A stretch of DNA of 64,000 nt from Algoriphagus oliviformis (GTDB lineage: Bacteria > Bacteroidota > Bacteroidia > Cytophagales > Cyclobacteriaceae), in the NCBI RefSeq assembly GCF_017254915.1, contig NZ_JAFKCT010000003.1:455874-519873 (forward strand). Reading direction: 5' to 3'. The notes beneath the pieces were generated by a model. The model did not search any database. It was not told the origin of the DNA and saw only the letters and a list, made by a program, of their open reading frames with translations. Shown here piece by piece: positions 1-8,400 of the stretch; the first letter of the stretch is position 1, and each line of letters begins with the position of its first letter. Both the position numbers and the translations under genes were made by a program.

Positions 1-1
1 C

Positions 2-985
2 TCCATGGTGCGCAAGGTCACCACCGACGAGAGCGGCAAGGCCACCGGCGTGTCCTTCGTGTCAAAAGTGGACATGAAGGAATACAAGCTCCGTTCCCGC
101 GTGGTGGTGCTGGGCGCCTCCGCCTGCGAATCCGCACGGATCATGATGAACTCCAAGTCCAAGACGCATCCCAACGGCATCGGGGCGGACTCCGGGGCAC
201 TGGGACGCTACCTGCACGACTCCACCGGGGCCGACCGCATGGGCATCATCCCCGACCTGATCGACCGCGAGCGCTACAACGAGGACGGCGTGGGCGGCAT
301 GCACATGTACACCCCCTGGTGGCTGGACAACAAGAAGCTGGACTTCGCCCGCGGCTACCACATCGAGTACTGGGGGGGCATGGGCCAGCCCAGCTACGGC
401 GCGGGCGGCGGCATGGACACCATGCGCAAGTTCATCAAGGACGAGTTTGGCAACCCCAGCCCCAACGGGGGCTACGGCGAGGGCCTGAAAAAGGACATCA
501 AGCGCATCTACGGCTCCACCCTGGGCATGTCAGGCCGGGGCGAGAGCGTGCCGCGCTATGAAAACTACTGCGAGATCGACCCCAACGGCGTGGTGGACAA
601 GTATGGCATCCCCGTGCTCCGCTTCCACTACAACTGGACCGACCAGGAGCTCAAGCAGGCCAAGCACATGCACGACACCTTTGAGGAGATCCTCACCAAC
701 GCCGGGGCCATCCTGCTGGGCAACAAGCCGGGACCGGAGTCCCAGTACGGGCTCCACGCGCCGGGACGCATCATCCACGAGGTGGGCACCACCCGTATGG
801 GCGACAGCGCCAAGGGCTCCGTGCTCAACTCCAACTGCCAGGCGCACGACTGCAAAAACCTCTTCGTGGTCGACGCGGGCTCCTTCGTGTCCCAGGCGGA
901 CAAAAACCCCACCTGGACCATCCTGGCCCTGTCTTGGAGAACCTCCGAATACATCGTGGACCAACTCAAACAAAAAAACATCTAA
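2..985 (+). CDS. GMC family oxidoreductase (C-terminal part)
   Basis: The C-terminal 328 codons of an FAD-dependent glucose-methanol-choline oxidoreductase; the reading frame is open at the left edge, so the N-terminal FAD-binding fold lies outside the window. Counting from the ATG at 5, the GMC C-terminal domain shows HEVGTTRMG with the presumed catalytic His at residue 258, then NLFVVDAGSFVSQADKNP with the second conserved position at Asn301. The substrate, probably a sugar or polyol, cannot be read from this part. The gene lies 3 bp upstream of a gluconate-dehydrogenase subunit-3-like gene, the usual partner of such flavoproteins in Bacteroidetes, so the two probably form one dehydrogenase complex. 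The family call is firm; the substrate is unknown. Confidence 0.93.
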   Translation, partial: SMVRKVTTDESGKATGVSFVSKVDMKEYKLRSRVVVLGASACESARIMMNSKSKTHPNGIGADSGALGRYLHDSTGADRMGIIPDLIDRERYNEDGVGGMHMYTPWWLDNKKLDFARGYHIEYWGGMGQPSYGAGGGMDTMRKFIKDEFGNPSPNGGYGEGLKKDIKRIYGSTLGMSGRGESVPRYENYCEIDPNGVVDKYGIPVLRFHYNWTDQELKQAKHMHDTFEEILTNAGAILLGNKPGPESQYGLHAPGRIIHEVGTTRMGDSAKGSVLNSNCQAHDCKNLFVVDAGSFVSQADKNPTWTILALSWRTSEYIVDQLKQKNI

Positions 986-988
986 GCC

Positions 989-1693
989 ATGAACAGAAGA
1001 GAAAACCTCAAACTCCTCTTTACGGGCTCCGTGGGAGCGGGCCTGCTGCTCACCGGCTGCGAGCCGGAGCAGGTCGCGGTGCAAAACCAGCTCGTCAGCG
1101 GCGGCACCAAGGGCGGCCGCACCGAGGAGGAAAAGCTCCGCGACGCGCAGCTGCTTTCGGAGAAATTCTTCACCGAAGAAGAGTTCAAAAAGCTGAACAC
1201 CCTCGTGGACATCATCATGCCCGCAGGCGAGGATTCCCCGTCCGCCACAGAGCTGAAGGTGCCCGACTTCATCGAGTTTATGATGAAGGACCAGCCCGGC
1301 AACCAGACCCCGATGCGGGGCGGGCTGATGTGGCTGGACTTCGAGGCCCAGGAGCTCTTTGGCAAAAACTTCAATGAGCTAAGCAAGGATCAGGTGATCC
1401 AGATCGTGGAACTGGTGGCCTGGCCGGACAAGGCCGCCCCGGAATACCTGGGTGCCGTGCGCTGGTTCAACATGCTGCGCAACCTCACCTGCTCGGGCTA
1501 CTTCTCCACCGAGGCCGGATGGAAATACATGGACTACCGCGGCAACCAGCCCAACGTCTGGGACGGCGTACCCCAAAACGTCCTGGACCAGTACGGCCTG
1601 GCCAACCCCGAAAAGTACCTCCCCCTCTACCTCAAACCCGAAGAACGGGGCAAGGTCGCCGAATGGGATGCCGAAGGCAACCTCATCGGTTAA
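989..1693 (+). CDS. Gluconate 2-dehydrogenase subunit 3 family protein
   Basis: A 234-residue exported small subunit expected to partner the preceding GMC flavoprotein. The N-terminus has a twin-arginine-like start (NRRENLKLL), a hydrophobic stretch, and a lipobox-like LLTGC with Cys24, so it may be Tat-exported and lipid-anchored. In known family members this subunit supports export or assembly of the flavoprotein. The mature part is mixed alpha-helical and Trp/Tyr-rich near its end, as is common in the family. It starts 3 bp after the flavoprotein stop and is followed by a strong terminator, so the pair is the end of a transcription unit. The dual Tat/lipoprotein reading is inferred from the signal alone. 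Confidence 0.87.
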   Translation: MNRRENLKLLFTGSVGAGLLLTGCEPEQVAVQNQLVSGGTKGGRTEEEKLRDAQLLSEKFFTEEEFKKLNTLVDIIMPAGEDSPSATELKVPDFIEFMMKDQPGNQTPMRGGLMWLDFEAQELFGKNFNELSKDQVIQIVELVAWPDKAAPEYLGAVRWFNMLRNLTCSGYFSTEAGWKYMDYRGNQPNVWDGVPQNVLDQYGLANPEKYLPLYLKPEERGKVAEWDAEGNLIG

Positions 1694-1715
1694 GCCCCAC
1701 CATCTTCTACACAAA

Positions 1716-1746
1716 AGCCCTCCAAGACGATCTTGGAGGGCTTTTT
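1716..1746 (+). terminator. Rho-independent terminator after the GMC/subunit 3 pair
   Basis: A 12-bp perfect stem (AGCCCTCCAAGA with TCTTGGAGGGCT) with a 3-nt loop is followed by a T run. It lies between convergent genes and could also serve the minus-strand barrel gene upstream transcripts only weakly, because the A run on the other side is short. Confidence 0.85.
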
Positions 1747-1768
1747 AATGCGATTCAGAATATAAGAC

Positions 1769-2368
1769 TTAGAAAATCTTAAAGCCTACTGACAGCACCC
1801 ATTGGTTGAGGCGGTTGTCTGTACTGTAGGGGCCGATATTGTCGGTGACTTTGCTCAGGCCGCCCTCGTACTTGCCTTCCACGCTCAGGTTGCCGATGTC
1901 CACGCCGAGACCGGCCTGATAGCCAAAAGTGGCGCTTTGAAAATCGGCATCGCTTACGGTATCCGGCGCGTCCTTGAGCTCTGAGCTGATATTGACGCTG
2001 GCGATGGGGCCTGCCATGATCCGCATCACTCTCAAAAACCTAAATCCCATCATCACGGGAATATCCAGCCTGTTAAACTCCGCGGTGTAGTTTTCCGGAG
2101 CCGAACTGCCGCCCATCCCATCGGGCACATAAGCAAACTCGCCTTTGGTCTGGGTGAAAAGAAGCTCGGGCTGGACGAAGAAGCCGGCTCCTCCAAATCT
2201 TCCAAAAAGCCCCACATGATACCCGGTTTGGGCATCGGAGGGTATAAATTCTTTGCTTTCAAAGTCCAGCTTAGTGCTGCTGAGTCCCGCTTTGATCCCG
2301 ATTCCATTTTGGGAAAAAGCCTGCGTCGCACCTAGTACGAGTGACAAGACAAGGAGGAATTTTTTCAT
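1769..2368 (-). CDS. PorT-like outer-membrane beta-barrel protein
   Basis: A 199-residue secreted protein with a Sec signal peptide cleaved near FSQ at residue 20. Behind it are alternating hydrophobic/aromatic strands (for example GIGIKAGLSSTKLDF, YHVGLFGRFGG, FFVQPELLFTQTKGEF) and a C-terminal aromatic residue, the pattern of small 8-strand outer-membrane barrels of the PorT/OMP_b-brl_2 type common in Bacteroidetes. It appears monocistronic, facing a convergent terminator downstream and a separate receiver gene upstream. No ligand or function can be assigned; such proteins are often structural or assembly-related. Confidence 0.82.
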   Translation of the reverse strand: MKKFLLVLSLVLGATQAFSQNGIGIKAGLSSTKLDFESKEFIPSDAQTGYHVGLFGRFGGAGFFVQPELLFTQTKGEFAYVPDGMGGSSAPENYTAEFNRLDIPVMMGFRFLRVMRIMAGPIASVNISSELKDAPDTVSDADFQSATFGYQAGLGVDIGNLSVEGKYEGGLSKVTDNIGPYSTDNRLNQWVLSVGFKIF

Positions 2369-2436
2369 GGTTTTGAGTTTTAGGGTTTAGTTTTCGATAC
2401 TAAACACCGCAATCGCAATTCCCTTGCCAATCTCCT

Positions 2437-2808
2437 TTACCCCGCCTGACGCTCGACGGCAAACCTGGCCAAGTGGTACAAATCGTAAAAATCCATGGGC
2501 TTGGCCACCAGCCTATCAAAAAGAACCTTGCTTTTGGCTCTGAAAAACTCAACATCCCCTGCCGTAAAGCCAATTGTCGGGATATCAGACGTGCGGGGGC
2601 TTTCCTTCAGGTGTGCCAAAAACTCCACCCCGTCCATCACCGGCATCATGATGTCTGTAAGAATAACATGGAAGGATGCGTCGAACTCCAAATACTGGAG
2701 CGCCTCCCGGCCATTGCGAGCGACCACTACCTCATCGTTGGACTTCTCAAAGATCTTTTTGAGTATCAGCAGGTGAACAGAATCGTCATCGACGAGGAGA
2801 ACCTTCAT
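2437..2808 (-). CDS. Stand-alone response regulator receiver protein
   Basis: A 123-residue single-domain CheY-like protein. The acidic cluster DDD is at residues 7-9, the predicted phosphoacceptor Asp52 lies in LTDIMMPVMDG, the switch Thr82 in GFTAGD, and the conserved Lys103 in AKP. There is no output domain, so it must act through protein contacts or as a phosphate relay. No histidine kinase is adjacent; the genes on either side encode a barrel protein and an NSS transporter, so its partner lies elsewhere. The start at 2808 gives the canonical MKVLLVDDD beginning. Confidence 0.9.
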   Translation of the reverse strand: MKVLLVDDDSVHLLILKKIFEKSNDEVVVARNGREALQYLEFDASFHVILTDIMMPVMDGVEFLAHLKESPRTSDIPTIGFTAGDVEFFRAKSKVLFDRLVAKPMDFYDLYHLARFAVERQAG

Positions 2809-2883
2809 TAGATTATGAAATACTTTTTCAAGTATATGAAAAGCATTTCAAAAAAGGAAGCAAACCTGCCCTTCCTGACTAAA

Positions 2884-2915
2884 AAATAAAAAAAGGAGCC
2901 CTTTTGAGCTCCTTT
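2884..2915 (-). terminator. Terminator of the NSS transporter gene
   Basis: On the minus strand an AAAGGAGC/GCTCCTTT stem with an 8-nt loop is followed by a long T tract, about 20 bp after the transporter stop codon. Confidence 0.8.
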
Positions 2916-2935
2916 CCAATCGGTTCTTTTCAGGA

Positions 2936-4324
2936 TCAGCCTCCCTGCTGCGGGGTACCGAAGACACCCATCAAATCCAGGATCACCAAGCCGATGACGA
3001 TCGGGCAGACCCACTTGATGAAGAAAATCCAGGCAGTGCGGAAAGTTCCTTTGAAATTAGGAGAGCCCAAAGCCAGCTCATCCGCAAAGACGGAAATCTT
3101 GCTTGCCCAGCCTGTGTACAGTGCGAGCATCAGACAGATCAGGATCACGGCAAATGTACCAAAGATGAAGTCCATGATACCAAAGAAGCCGACCAGCTGG
3201 GTACCCAGGAAATTCAGGGTCATGGTATTGAATATGGAACCGTCGATGGAAGACATCGCAGAAGGGACGGACAGGATCATCGCGGCGATCCCCACGGTCC
3301 AAGTAGCCTGCTTTCTATTCCACTTGCGGTCGTCGATCAGGTAAGACACCGGCACCTCCAGCATGGATATGGTGGAAGTCAGTGCCGCCACCATCAGAAG
3401 GATAAAAAACAGGCCGCCGATGATGTTGCCGCCCGGCATGGCGTTGAACACCTGCGGAAGTACGTCAAAAACCAAGGCAGGTCCCCCAGCGGGGTCTTTG
3501 CCCGGAAGCAAGGCAAACAAGGCGGGGAAGACCATCAAACCGCCCAACAATGCCACGGCGGTATCCATACCGGCAATCCAGCTGGATGCCTGGATGATGT
3601 TGGAGCTTTTGGGCAGGTAAGACCCGAAGGTGATCATCAATCCCCAGCCCACGGACATGGAGAAAAAGGCCTGTCCCAGTGCCTGAAGGACTACTTTGGA
3701 GCTGATCTTGGAGAAGTCCGGAGAGAGGTAATACTCAATCCCTGCCTGCGCTCCCTCCAAGGTCACCGATCTGCCCGCGATGAAGATGATGATGATGAAC
3801 AAGACCGGCATCAGGAACTTGGCGGCTTTCTCAATCCCTCCAGACACACCGCCCAATACAATGAGGATGGTCATCAGGATGAAAAAGAAAGTCAAGGGAA
3901 TGACATACATCGGCGTCTGCACAAAGACAGCAAAATCGACCGGAATATTGACAATCTCGGTGAAGATATATCCGACCGTCCATCCCGCGATCACGGAGTA
4001 GTAGCTGAAGACAAAGAAGCACATCAGCACGCAGAGAACGCCGGCAGACTGCCAAAATTTGTTACCCCCTGTTTCGCGGACTGCACCGATCGGGTTTTTG
4101 CCCGACTTTCTTCCCAGAGCGATTTCGTTAAACAGCAAAGGCAAGCCGATCAACAGCACGCAAATGATATAAACAAACACAAAGGCACCACCACCGTTTT
4201 CGCCGGTCAGATAAGGAAACCTCCAGATATTGCCCAGACCTACCGCTGATCCCGCGGCGGCCATGATGAAGCCCAGACTGGATCCAAACTGACCTCTTTC
4301 TTCAGTATTAGGTTGTACTGCCAT
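2936..4324 (-). CDS. Sodium-dependent transporter, NSS (SNF) family
   Basis: A 462-residue inner-membrane symporter of the neurotransmitter:sodium symporter family, which couples Na+ entry to uptake of amino acids or related amines. The first helix carries the family signature GSAVGLGNIWRFPYL with the unwound Na+/substrate site, followed by GGGAFVFVYI in helix 2. Roughly eleven hydrophobic segments follow, and the C-terminus is short. Length and segment number fit bacterial LeuT/MhsT relatives; an 11-TM layout is common in bacteria. The substrate cannot be decided from sequence. It is a single gene with its own terminator. Confidence 0.93.
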   Translation of the reverse strand: MAVQPNTEERGQFGSSLGFIMAAAGSAVGLGNIWRFPYLTGENGGGAFVFVYIICVLLIGLPLLFNEIALGRKSGKNPIGAVRETGGNKFWQSAGVLCVLMCFFVFSYYSVIAGWTVGYIFTEIVNIPVDFAVFVQTPMYVIPLTFFFILMTILIVLGGVSGGIEKAAKFLMPVLFIIIIFIAGRSVTLEGAQAGIEYYLSPDFSKISSKVVLQALGQAFFSMSVGWGLMITFGSYLPKSSNIIQASSWIAGMDTAVALLGGLMVFPALFALLPGKDPAGGPALVFDVLPQVFNAMPGGNIIGGLFFILLMVAALTSTISMLEVPVSYLIDDRKWNRKQATWTVGIAAMILSVPSAMSSIDGSIFNTMTLNFLGTQLVGFFGIMDFIFGTFAVILICLMLALYTGWASKISVFADELALGSPNFKGTFRTAWIFFIKWVCPIVIGLVILDLMGVFGTPQQGG

Positions 4325-4363
4325 AGATTATTGTAAAGTTATATTTAGGGTGTAAACTGCTTT

Positions 4364-5299
4364 TTAAGAGCGGGCTAAGATAATTTGTTTTGCCAAAATA
4401 CCTATTCCCGTTCGGAAAGTTTTGGGCTCATATCCCAGCTGTTTTCGGGCTTTATCGATGATAAAGCCCGTTTTCAGGGGACGCTTGGCAGGCTGGATAA
4501 ACGACGCGGAATCGGTTCTTTTGATTAACTCCTTGTTAAGCCCAAAATATTCGGCGGTCTGGATGGCCATTTCATAAGGGGTCAAAAAATCAGCCCCGGA
4601 GACATGGTATATCCCGGTGGCTTTTTGCTCTGCGATCAGGATACATCCCAGTGCCAAATCCTCAGCAAGCGTCGGGGTACGCCACTGGTCATCCACCACC
4701 TGAATAGTCTTGCCTGCCTCCAGCGACCCTTTCACCCAGAGAATGATATTGGAGCGACTCAGATCGTTGGCGATGCCGTACACGAGCACCGTTCGGGCAA
4801 TGGCCCAAGAGGTCTTCGCGCTTTTCACCAGCTCCTCTGCGGCCAGCTTGGTCTGTCCATAGAAATTGGCCGGCTCGGCCTCGTCCTCCTCGTCGTAGGG
4901 CCCTTCGTTTCCCGAAAAGACAAAATCAGTAGAGACAAAGACCAGATGGGCATTGACCCGCTCGGCAGCCTTGACCAAATATCCAGTCGCCTTTATGTTG
5001 ATCTCCACGCAGTCCTCTTGGTGGAGCTCGCACTGGTCCACATTGGTCATGGCAGCGCTATGGATGATGGTATCCGGCAAAAGCTGCCCAATCACCCGCT
5101 CCACCTCGGCGGGGTCGGTGATATCCATACTTTGGTAGGAAAAACCCGTACCCGTGAGCCGACTGGGCCCTCTGCCCGTGGCCACGACCTCGAAGCCTCC
5201 CCGCTCTACCAGCTGCGCGACCAGCTTCTGCCCCAGCAGCCCGTTGGCTCCGGTGACGAGGATCTTCGGCCTATTTGCTTGCGGGGTAGACGTAGCCAT
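4364..5299 (-). CDS. RmlD-like SDR oxidoreductase (dTDP-4-dehydrorhamnose reductase family)
   Basis: A 311-residue NAD(P)-dependent reductase of the extended SDR superfamily, closest in layout to dTDP-4-dehydrorhamnose reductase. It shows the Rossmann motif TGANGLLGQ (residues 16-24), the strand HSAAMTNVDQCE, the FVSTDFVFSG segment, and the catalytic pair Y147-x3-K151. No other rhamnose-synthesis genes are nearby, so it may reduce another nucleotide sugar or be a general epimerase-like enzyme. Its start overlaps the end of the upstream cyclophilin gene by 29 bp, which suggests translational coupling, and it is the last gene of a seven-gene minus-strand run. Confidence 0.85.
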   Translation of the reverse strand: MATSTPQANRPKILVTGANGLLGQKLVAQLVERGGFEVVATGRGPSRLTGTGFSYQSMDITDPAEVERVIGQLLPDTIIHSAAMTNVDQCELHQEDCVEINIKATGYLVKAAERVNAHLVFVSTDFVFSGNEGPYDEEDEAEPANFYGQTKLAAEELVKSAKTSWAIARTVLVYGIANDLSRSNIILWVKGSLEAGKTIQVVDDQWRTPTLAEDLALGCILIAEQKATGIYHVSGADFLTPYEMAIQTAEYFGLNKELIKRTDSASFIQPAKRPLKTGFIIDKARKQLGYEPKTFRTGIGILAKQIILARS

Positions 5300-6116
5300 A
5301 TTCCTCGGATATTTTCTTTTTGGACACTTTCTCCACGGTCACCGTCATATAGACCGGAGTATTGGGAATCTCGCGAGTGGTGGGCTCGGCGGCGATCTTG
5401 TCCACCACATCCATTCCGGACAGCACCTCTCCGAAGATGGTGTACTCAAAATCCAAATGCGGCGTCCCGCCAATCTCTGCGTACATTTTGACCTGCTCGG
5501 GGGTATAGTCCTTGGTCAGTTTCACGTTGAGCGTCTTGGCGATTTCATCCCGCTTGGAGATCACCAGATTGGTGAGACTGTCGAATTTTTCCTCCTGGTA
5601 CAGCCGGGAATAGGTTTCCCGAAACTCTTTTTGGTCTTCGTACTGCATGAATTGAAATACCGCCTTTTGCAGCGCGGCGAAGTCCGTGACCAGCTCCTGC
5701 TCGCCGTAGGTCTGCCCTTGGACGATGAAAAACTGGGAGCCATTGCTTCGCTTCTGCGGATTCACGCTGTCGCCCTGTCGAGCTGCCGAGATCATACCCT
5801 TGCGGTGCACATATTTTGGCCGGATCTCCGCGGGAAGTGTTGGCCATTCGTTGGCCGGCAGGCCTTCTTTTGTAAACACGTCTCCACCCTGCACCATGAA
5901 GCTCTGGATCACTCGGTGAAACTGGGTAGAGTCAAAGCGGCCCGCTTCGGCCAGCTCGATAAAATTGTTCTTGTGCTCGGGTGTGTCGTCAAAAAGCACC
6001 GCCTTGATCTCCCCATGCCGGGTGGAGATGCTGACGAGGTAGTCTTTGTTTTGGCCGCAGGCCCAAGTGCTGCTGAGCAAAAAACTTACAAAAAGGTATT
6101 TCAATAGGTTGGTCAT
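5271..6116 (-). CDS. Periplasmic cyclophilin-type peptidyl-prolyl isomerase lipoprotein
   Basis: A 281-residue PPIase that should assist folding of exported proteins. The signal ends in a lipobox-like SSTWAC with Cys20, so it is probably a lipoprotein. Cyclophilin core motifs are visible: FHRVIQSFMVQGGD and SNGSQFFIV, separated by an enlarged insertion. A further roughly 80-residue insertion (DFAALQKAVFQFMQ onward) sits between the active-site half and the C-terminal LDFEYTIFGEVLSGMDVVDKI. The inserted helical segment makes it longer than a minimal cyclophilin, as in other Bacteroidetes paralogues. It overlaps hemC by 4 bp upstream and the RmlD-like gene by 29 bp downstream. Confidence 0.9.
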   Translation of the reverse strand: MTNLLKYLFVSFLLSSTWACGQNKDYLVSISTRHGEIKAVLFDDTPEHKNNFIELAEAGRFDSTQFHRVIQSFMVQGGDVFTKEGLPANEWPTLPAEIRPKYVHRKGMISAARQGDSVNPQKRSNGSQFFIVQGQTYGEQELVTDFAALQKAVFQFMQYEDQKEFRETYSRLYQEEKFDSLTNLVISKRDEIAKTLNVKLTKDYTPEQVKMYAEIGGTPHLDFEYTIFGEVLSGMDVVDKIAAEPTTREIPNTPVYMTVTVEKVSKKKISEEYGYVYPASK

Positions 6117-7054
6117 TGCTGCGCCTGTGATTTTTTGATCTGTTCCAAAATAGTTTTTCCGCCTGCGGCAAAAACCCGCTCCGCGAGCTCCTCGCCCAGC
6201 TTCTCCGAATCGCCTTTGCCTCCGGAGACTTCCAGGGCTATCCTCTCGGAGCCATCCAAGCTGATGATTCCGCCCTTTAGCGTCAGCCTGTCGCCTTCCA
6301 CATTGGCCAGGGCAAAAACCGGAATGCTGCAGCCTCCCTCCAGCACACGGAGGTAGGCCCGCTCCGCCCTGAGCCGGAATTCGGTCTCGGGATGGTTGCA
6401 GGCAGAGATGATCTCCGCGCGCAGCATCGGATCAAGGGATTTGGCTGCCTCGACGGCCACGGAGCCCTGTCCCACCGCCGGAGTGAACTCACCCAGATCC
6501 AATTCTTGTGCGATCATCCCGTCGTAGCCCATGCGGTGTACTCCCGCAAAAGCCAACAAAAGCGCGTCGCAAAGCCCCTCTTCCATCTTTCGGATCCGGG
6601 TCTGCAGGTTGCCGCGCACATCGACGGTCTTGATATGGGGATAAAAATGCTTCAGCGTCGCCACCCTGCGGGTAGAGGACGTCCCCAGCACCAGCGGCCG
6701 GGAGGCATCGCGGATGTCGATGCCTTTCTTGGCAGAAAGGAGCACGTCATTTTCCTTTTCCCGCTGGGTGAAAGCGATCAGCTCAAACTCCTCCGCGAGG
6801 GACGACTGCATGTCTTTTGCGGAATGAACCGCGATGTCGATCCGGCCGTCCAGCAGCTGGTCTTCCAGCTCTTGGGTAAAGACCCCTTTGCTGCCGATCT
6901 TGGAGATGGATACGTCCAGCACTTGGTCCCCCTTGGTGTCGATGATGACGATTTCTGACTCGATGCCCTTGGCTTTGAGCAGGTCTTCTACATGGTACGC
7001 CTGCCAAAGTGCCAGTTTGCTTCCCCTCGTGCCTATTTTTACTTTTCTGCTCAT
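6113..7054 (-). CDS. hemC: Hydroxymethylbilane synthase (porphobilinogen deaminase)
   Basis: A 313-residue enzyme that joins four porphobilinogens into hydroxymethylbilane in haem synthesis. The family start [14 protein letters not shown], the catalytic Asp81 in HSAKDM, the cofactor-binding arginines in GTSSTRR, and the dipyrromethane-attaching Cys242 in LEGGCSIPV are all present, and the length is normal. It overlaps rimK upstream and the cyclophilin gene downstream by 4 bp each (ATGA type). Other haem genes in the window (hemE, hemB) lie in separate transcription units, so the pathway is dispersed. Confidence 0.97.
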   Translation of the reverse strand: MSRKVKIGTRGSKLALWQAYHVEDLLKAKGIESEIVIIDTKGDQVLDVSISKIGSKGVFTQELEDQLLDGRIDIAVHSAKDMQSSLAEEFELIAFTQREKENDVLLSAKKGIDIRDASRPLVLGTSSTRRVATLKHFYPHIKTVDVRGNLQTRIRKMEEGLCDALLLAFAGVHRMGYDGMIAQELDLGEFTPAVGQGSVAVEAAKSLDPMLRAEIISACNHPETEFRLRAERAYLRVLEGGCSIPVFALANVEGDRLTLKGGIISLDGSERIALEVSGGKGDSEKLGEELAERVFAAGGKTILEQIKKSQAQQ

Positions 7055-7959
7055 TGATTCTTGCTGTGTTTGGAGGACTTCTTTTTCACTCCCTCCGTGA
7101 CATACTTGATGATCTCTGCGGCGATGTTCACCCCGGTGGCCTGCTCGATGCCTTCCAGTCCAGGAGAGCTGTTTACTTCCAGGATCAGTGGGCCGCGGGC
7201 CGATTGCAGGAGATCCACCCCGGCCACATCGAGTCCCAGTGCCTTGGCGGCATTGAGCGCGGCTTGTCTTTCCTGACGGGAAAGCTTGATCACCGTAGCC
7301 ACACCTCCCCGGTGCAGGTTGGAGCGAAACTCGCCCTCCGCGCCCTGCCGCTTCATCGCCCCGACGACCTTGCCGTTGACCACAAAAGCCCGGATGTCGG
7401 CGCCCTTGGCTTCTTTGATAAACTCCTGCACGATGATCCTGGCCTTCAGCCCGTGAAAGGCCTCCACTACGGACTGGGCGGCCTTTTTGGTCTCTGCCAA
7501 AACTACCCCCAAACCCTGTGTGCCCTCTAGCAGCTTGATGATCACGGGAGCTCCGCCCACCTGCTCGATGAGCTGCTTTTCACCTCCCTTGGAAAAATTG
7601 GTAAAAGCGGTCTTGGGCATGCCGAGGCCGTTTTTGGAAAGAATCTGCAAGCTTCGCAGCTTGTCCCGGCTGCGGACGATGGCCTGGGAATTTACCGCAG
7701 AAAAGGCCCCCATGAGCTCAAACTGCCGGACGACGGCCGTGCCATAGAAGGTCACCGACGCGCCGATACGGGGAATGATGGCGTCAACCCCTTCGATTTT
7801 TTGACCCTTGTAGATGATCGACGGCCCCTCCTGCTCGATGATCAGGTCACAGAGGCTGTGGTCTACGATGACCAGTTCATGTCCCGCACGGGTCACTTCC
7901 TCGGCCAATCTGCGCGTGGAGTATAGGTTGGAATTCCTCGAAAGGATGGCTATTTTCAT
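7051..7959 (-). CDS. rimK: RimK-family ATP-grasp alpha-L-glutamate ligase
   Basis: A 302-residue ATP-grasp ligase. RimK of E. coli adds glutamates to the C-terminus of ribosomal protein S6; relatives make other glutamyl or peptide bonds. It shows an N-terminal [18 protein letters not shown], the ATP-binding loop [13 protein letters not shown], and the metal/ATP strand [14 protein letters not shown]. It is immediately preceded (4-bp overlap) by a RimB-like retropepsin-fold protein, which supports a RimK/RimB modification pair. The actual substrate in this organism is not shown by the sequence. Confidence 0.92.
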   Translation of the reverse strand: MKIAILSRNSNLYSTRRLAEEVTRAGHELVIVDHSLCDLIIEQEGPSIIYKGQKIEGVDAIIPRIGASVTFYGTAVVRQFELMGAFSAVNSQAIVRSRDKLRSLQILSKNGLGMPKTAFTNFSKGGEKQLIEQVGGAPVIIKLLEGTQGLGVVLAETKKAAQSVVEAFHGLKARIIVQEFIKEAKGADIRAFVVNGKVVGAMKRQGAEGEFRSNLHRGGVATVIKLSRQERQAALNAAKALGLDVAGVDLLQSARGPLILEVNSSPGLEGIEQATGVNIAAEIIKYVTEGVKKKSSKHSKNQ

Positions 7960-8396
7960 TTCTTTTGGCGGTACGCTTTAGCAAGGTTTACTCCGTCTGC
8001 ATCCACCAGGAACCTGCCCTGAAGGATCTTTCGCCCCAGCAGTACGGAGTTTTTCATACTGGAGCGATCTGAAAGCGTGAACTCCGCGGAGAAGGCTTCT
8101 CCGGCTATTTTGATTTGGGTCACGACCAAAAACCGGGTTTCGGCCTGGCCAAAGGAGTTCTTCACCTTCTTTTCCCGGTATTTCCCAAAGCAAAGTGTCT
8201 GCCCCGTGTAGGCTTTGTGTCCGGGCATCAGCGCTTCGAAACACAGGACTTTTTTTCCTCCCCTGACTTCCTCCCGGATATTCTCCGCATGGAGGCTGCT
8301 GGTGAATGCGCCCGTGTCAATCTTTGCCCAAACGAGCTTCAATCCCAGCTCGGGCAGGGTTATTTTCTCTTTTCGTCCGATCGTCTTCTTTGCCAT
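7956..8396 (-). CDS. RimB-like retropepsin-fold protein ('ATP-dependent zinc protease' family)
   Basis: A 146-residue protein of the family usually labelled ATP-dependent zinc protease (PF05618). Its clearest motif is [13 protein letters not shown] with Asp27-Thr28-Gly29-Ala30, an aspartic-protease-like DTGA turn rather than a zinc HExxH motif, so the legacy name is misleading. A second conserved region is [15 protein letters not shown]. In Pseudomonas a related protein (RimB) is linked to RimK-dependent ribosome modification. It overlaps rimK by 4 bp and lies 4 bp after holB, so all three are likely co-transcribed. Confidence 0.87.
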   Translation of the reverse strand: MAKKTIGRKEKITLPELGLKLVWAKIDTGAFTSSLHAENIREEVRGGKKVLCFEALMPGHKAYTGQTLCFGKYREKKVKNSFGQAETRFLVVTQIKIAGEAFSAEFTLSDRSSMKNSVLLGRKILQGRFLVDADGVNLAKAYRQKK

Positions 8397-8400
8397 GGCA

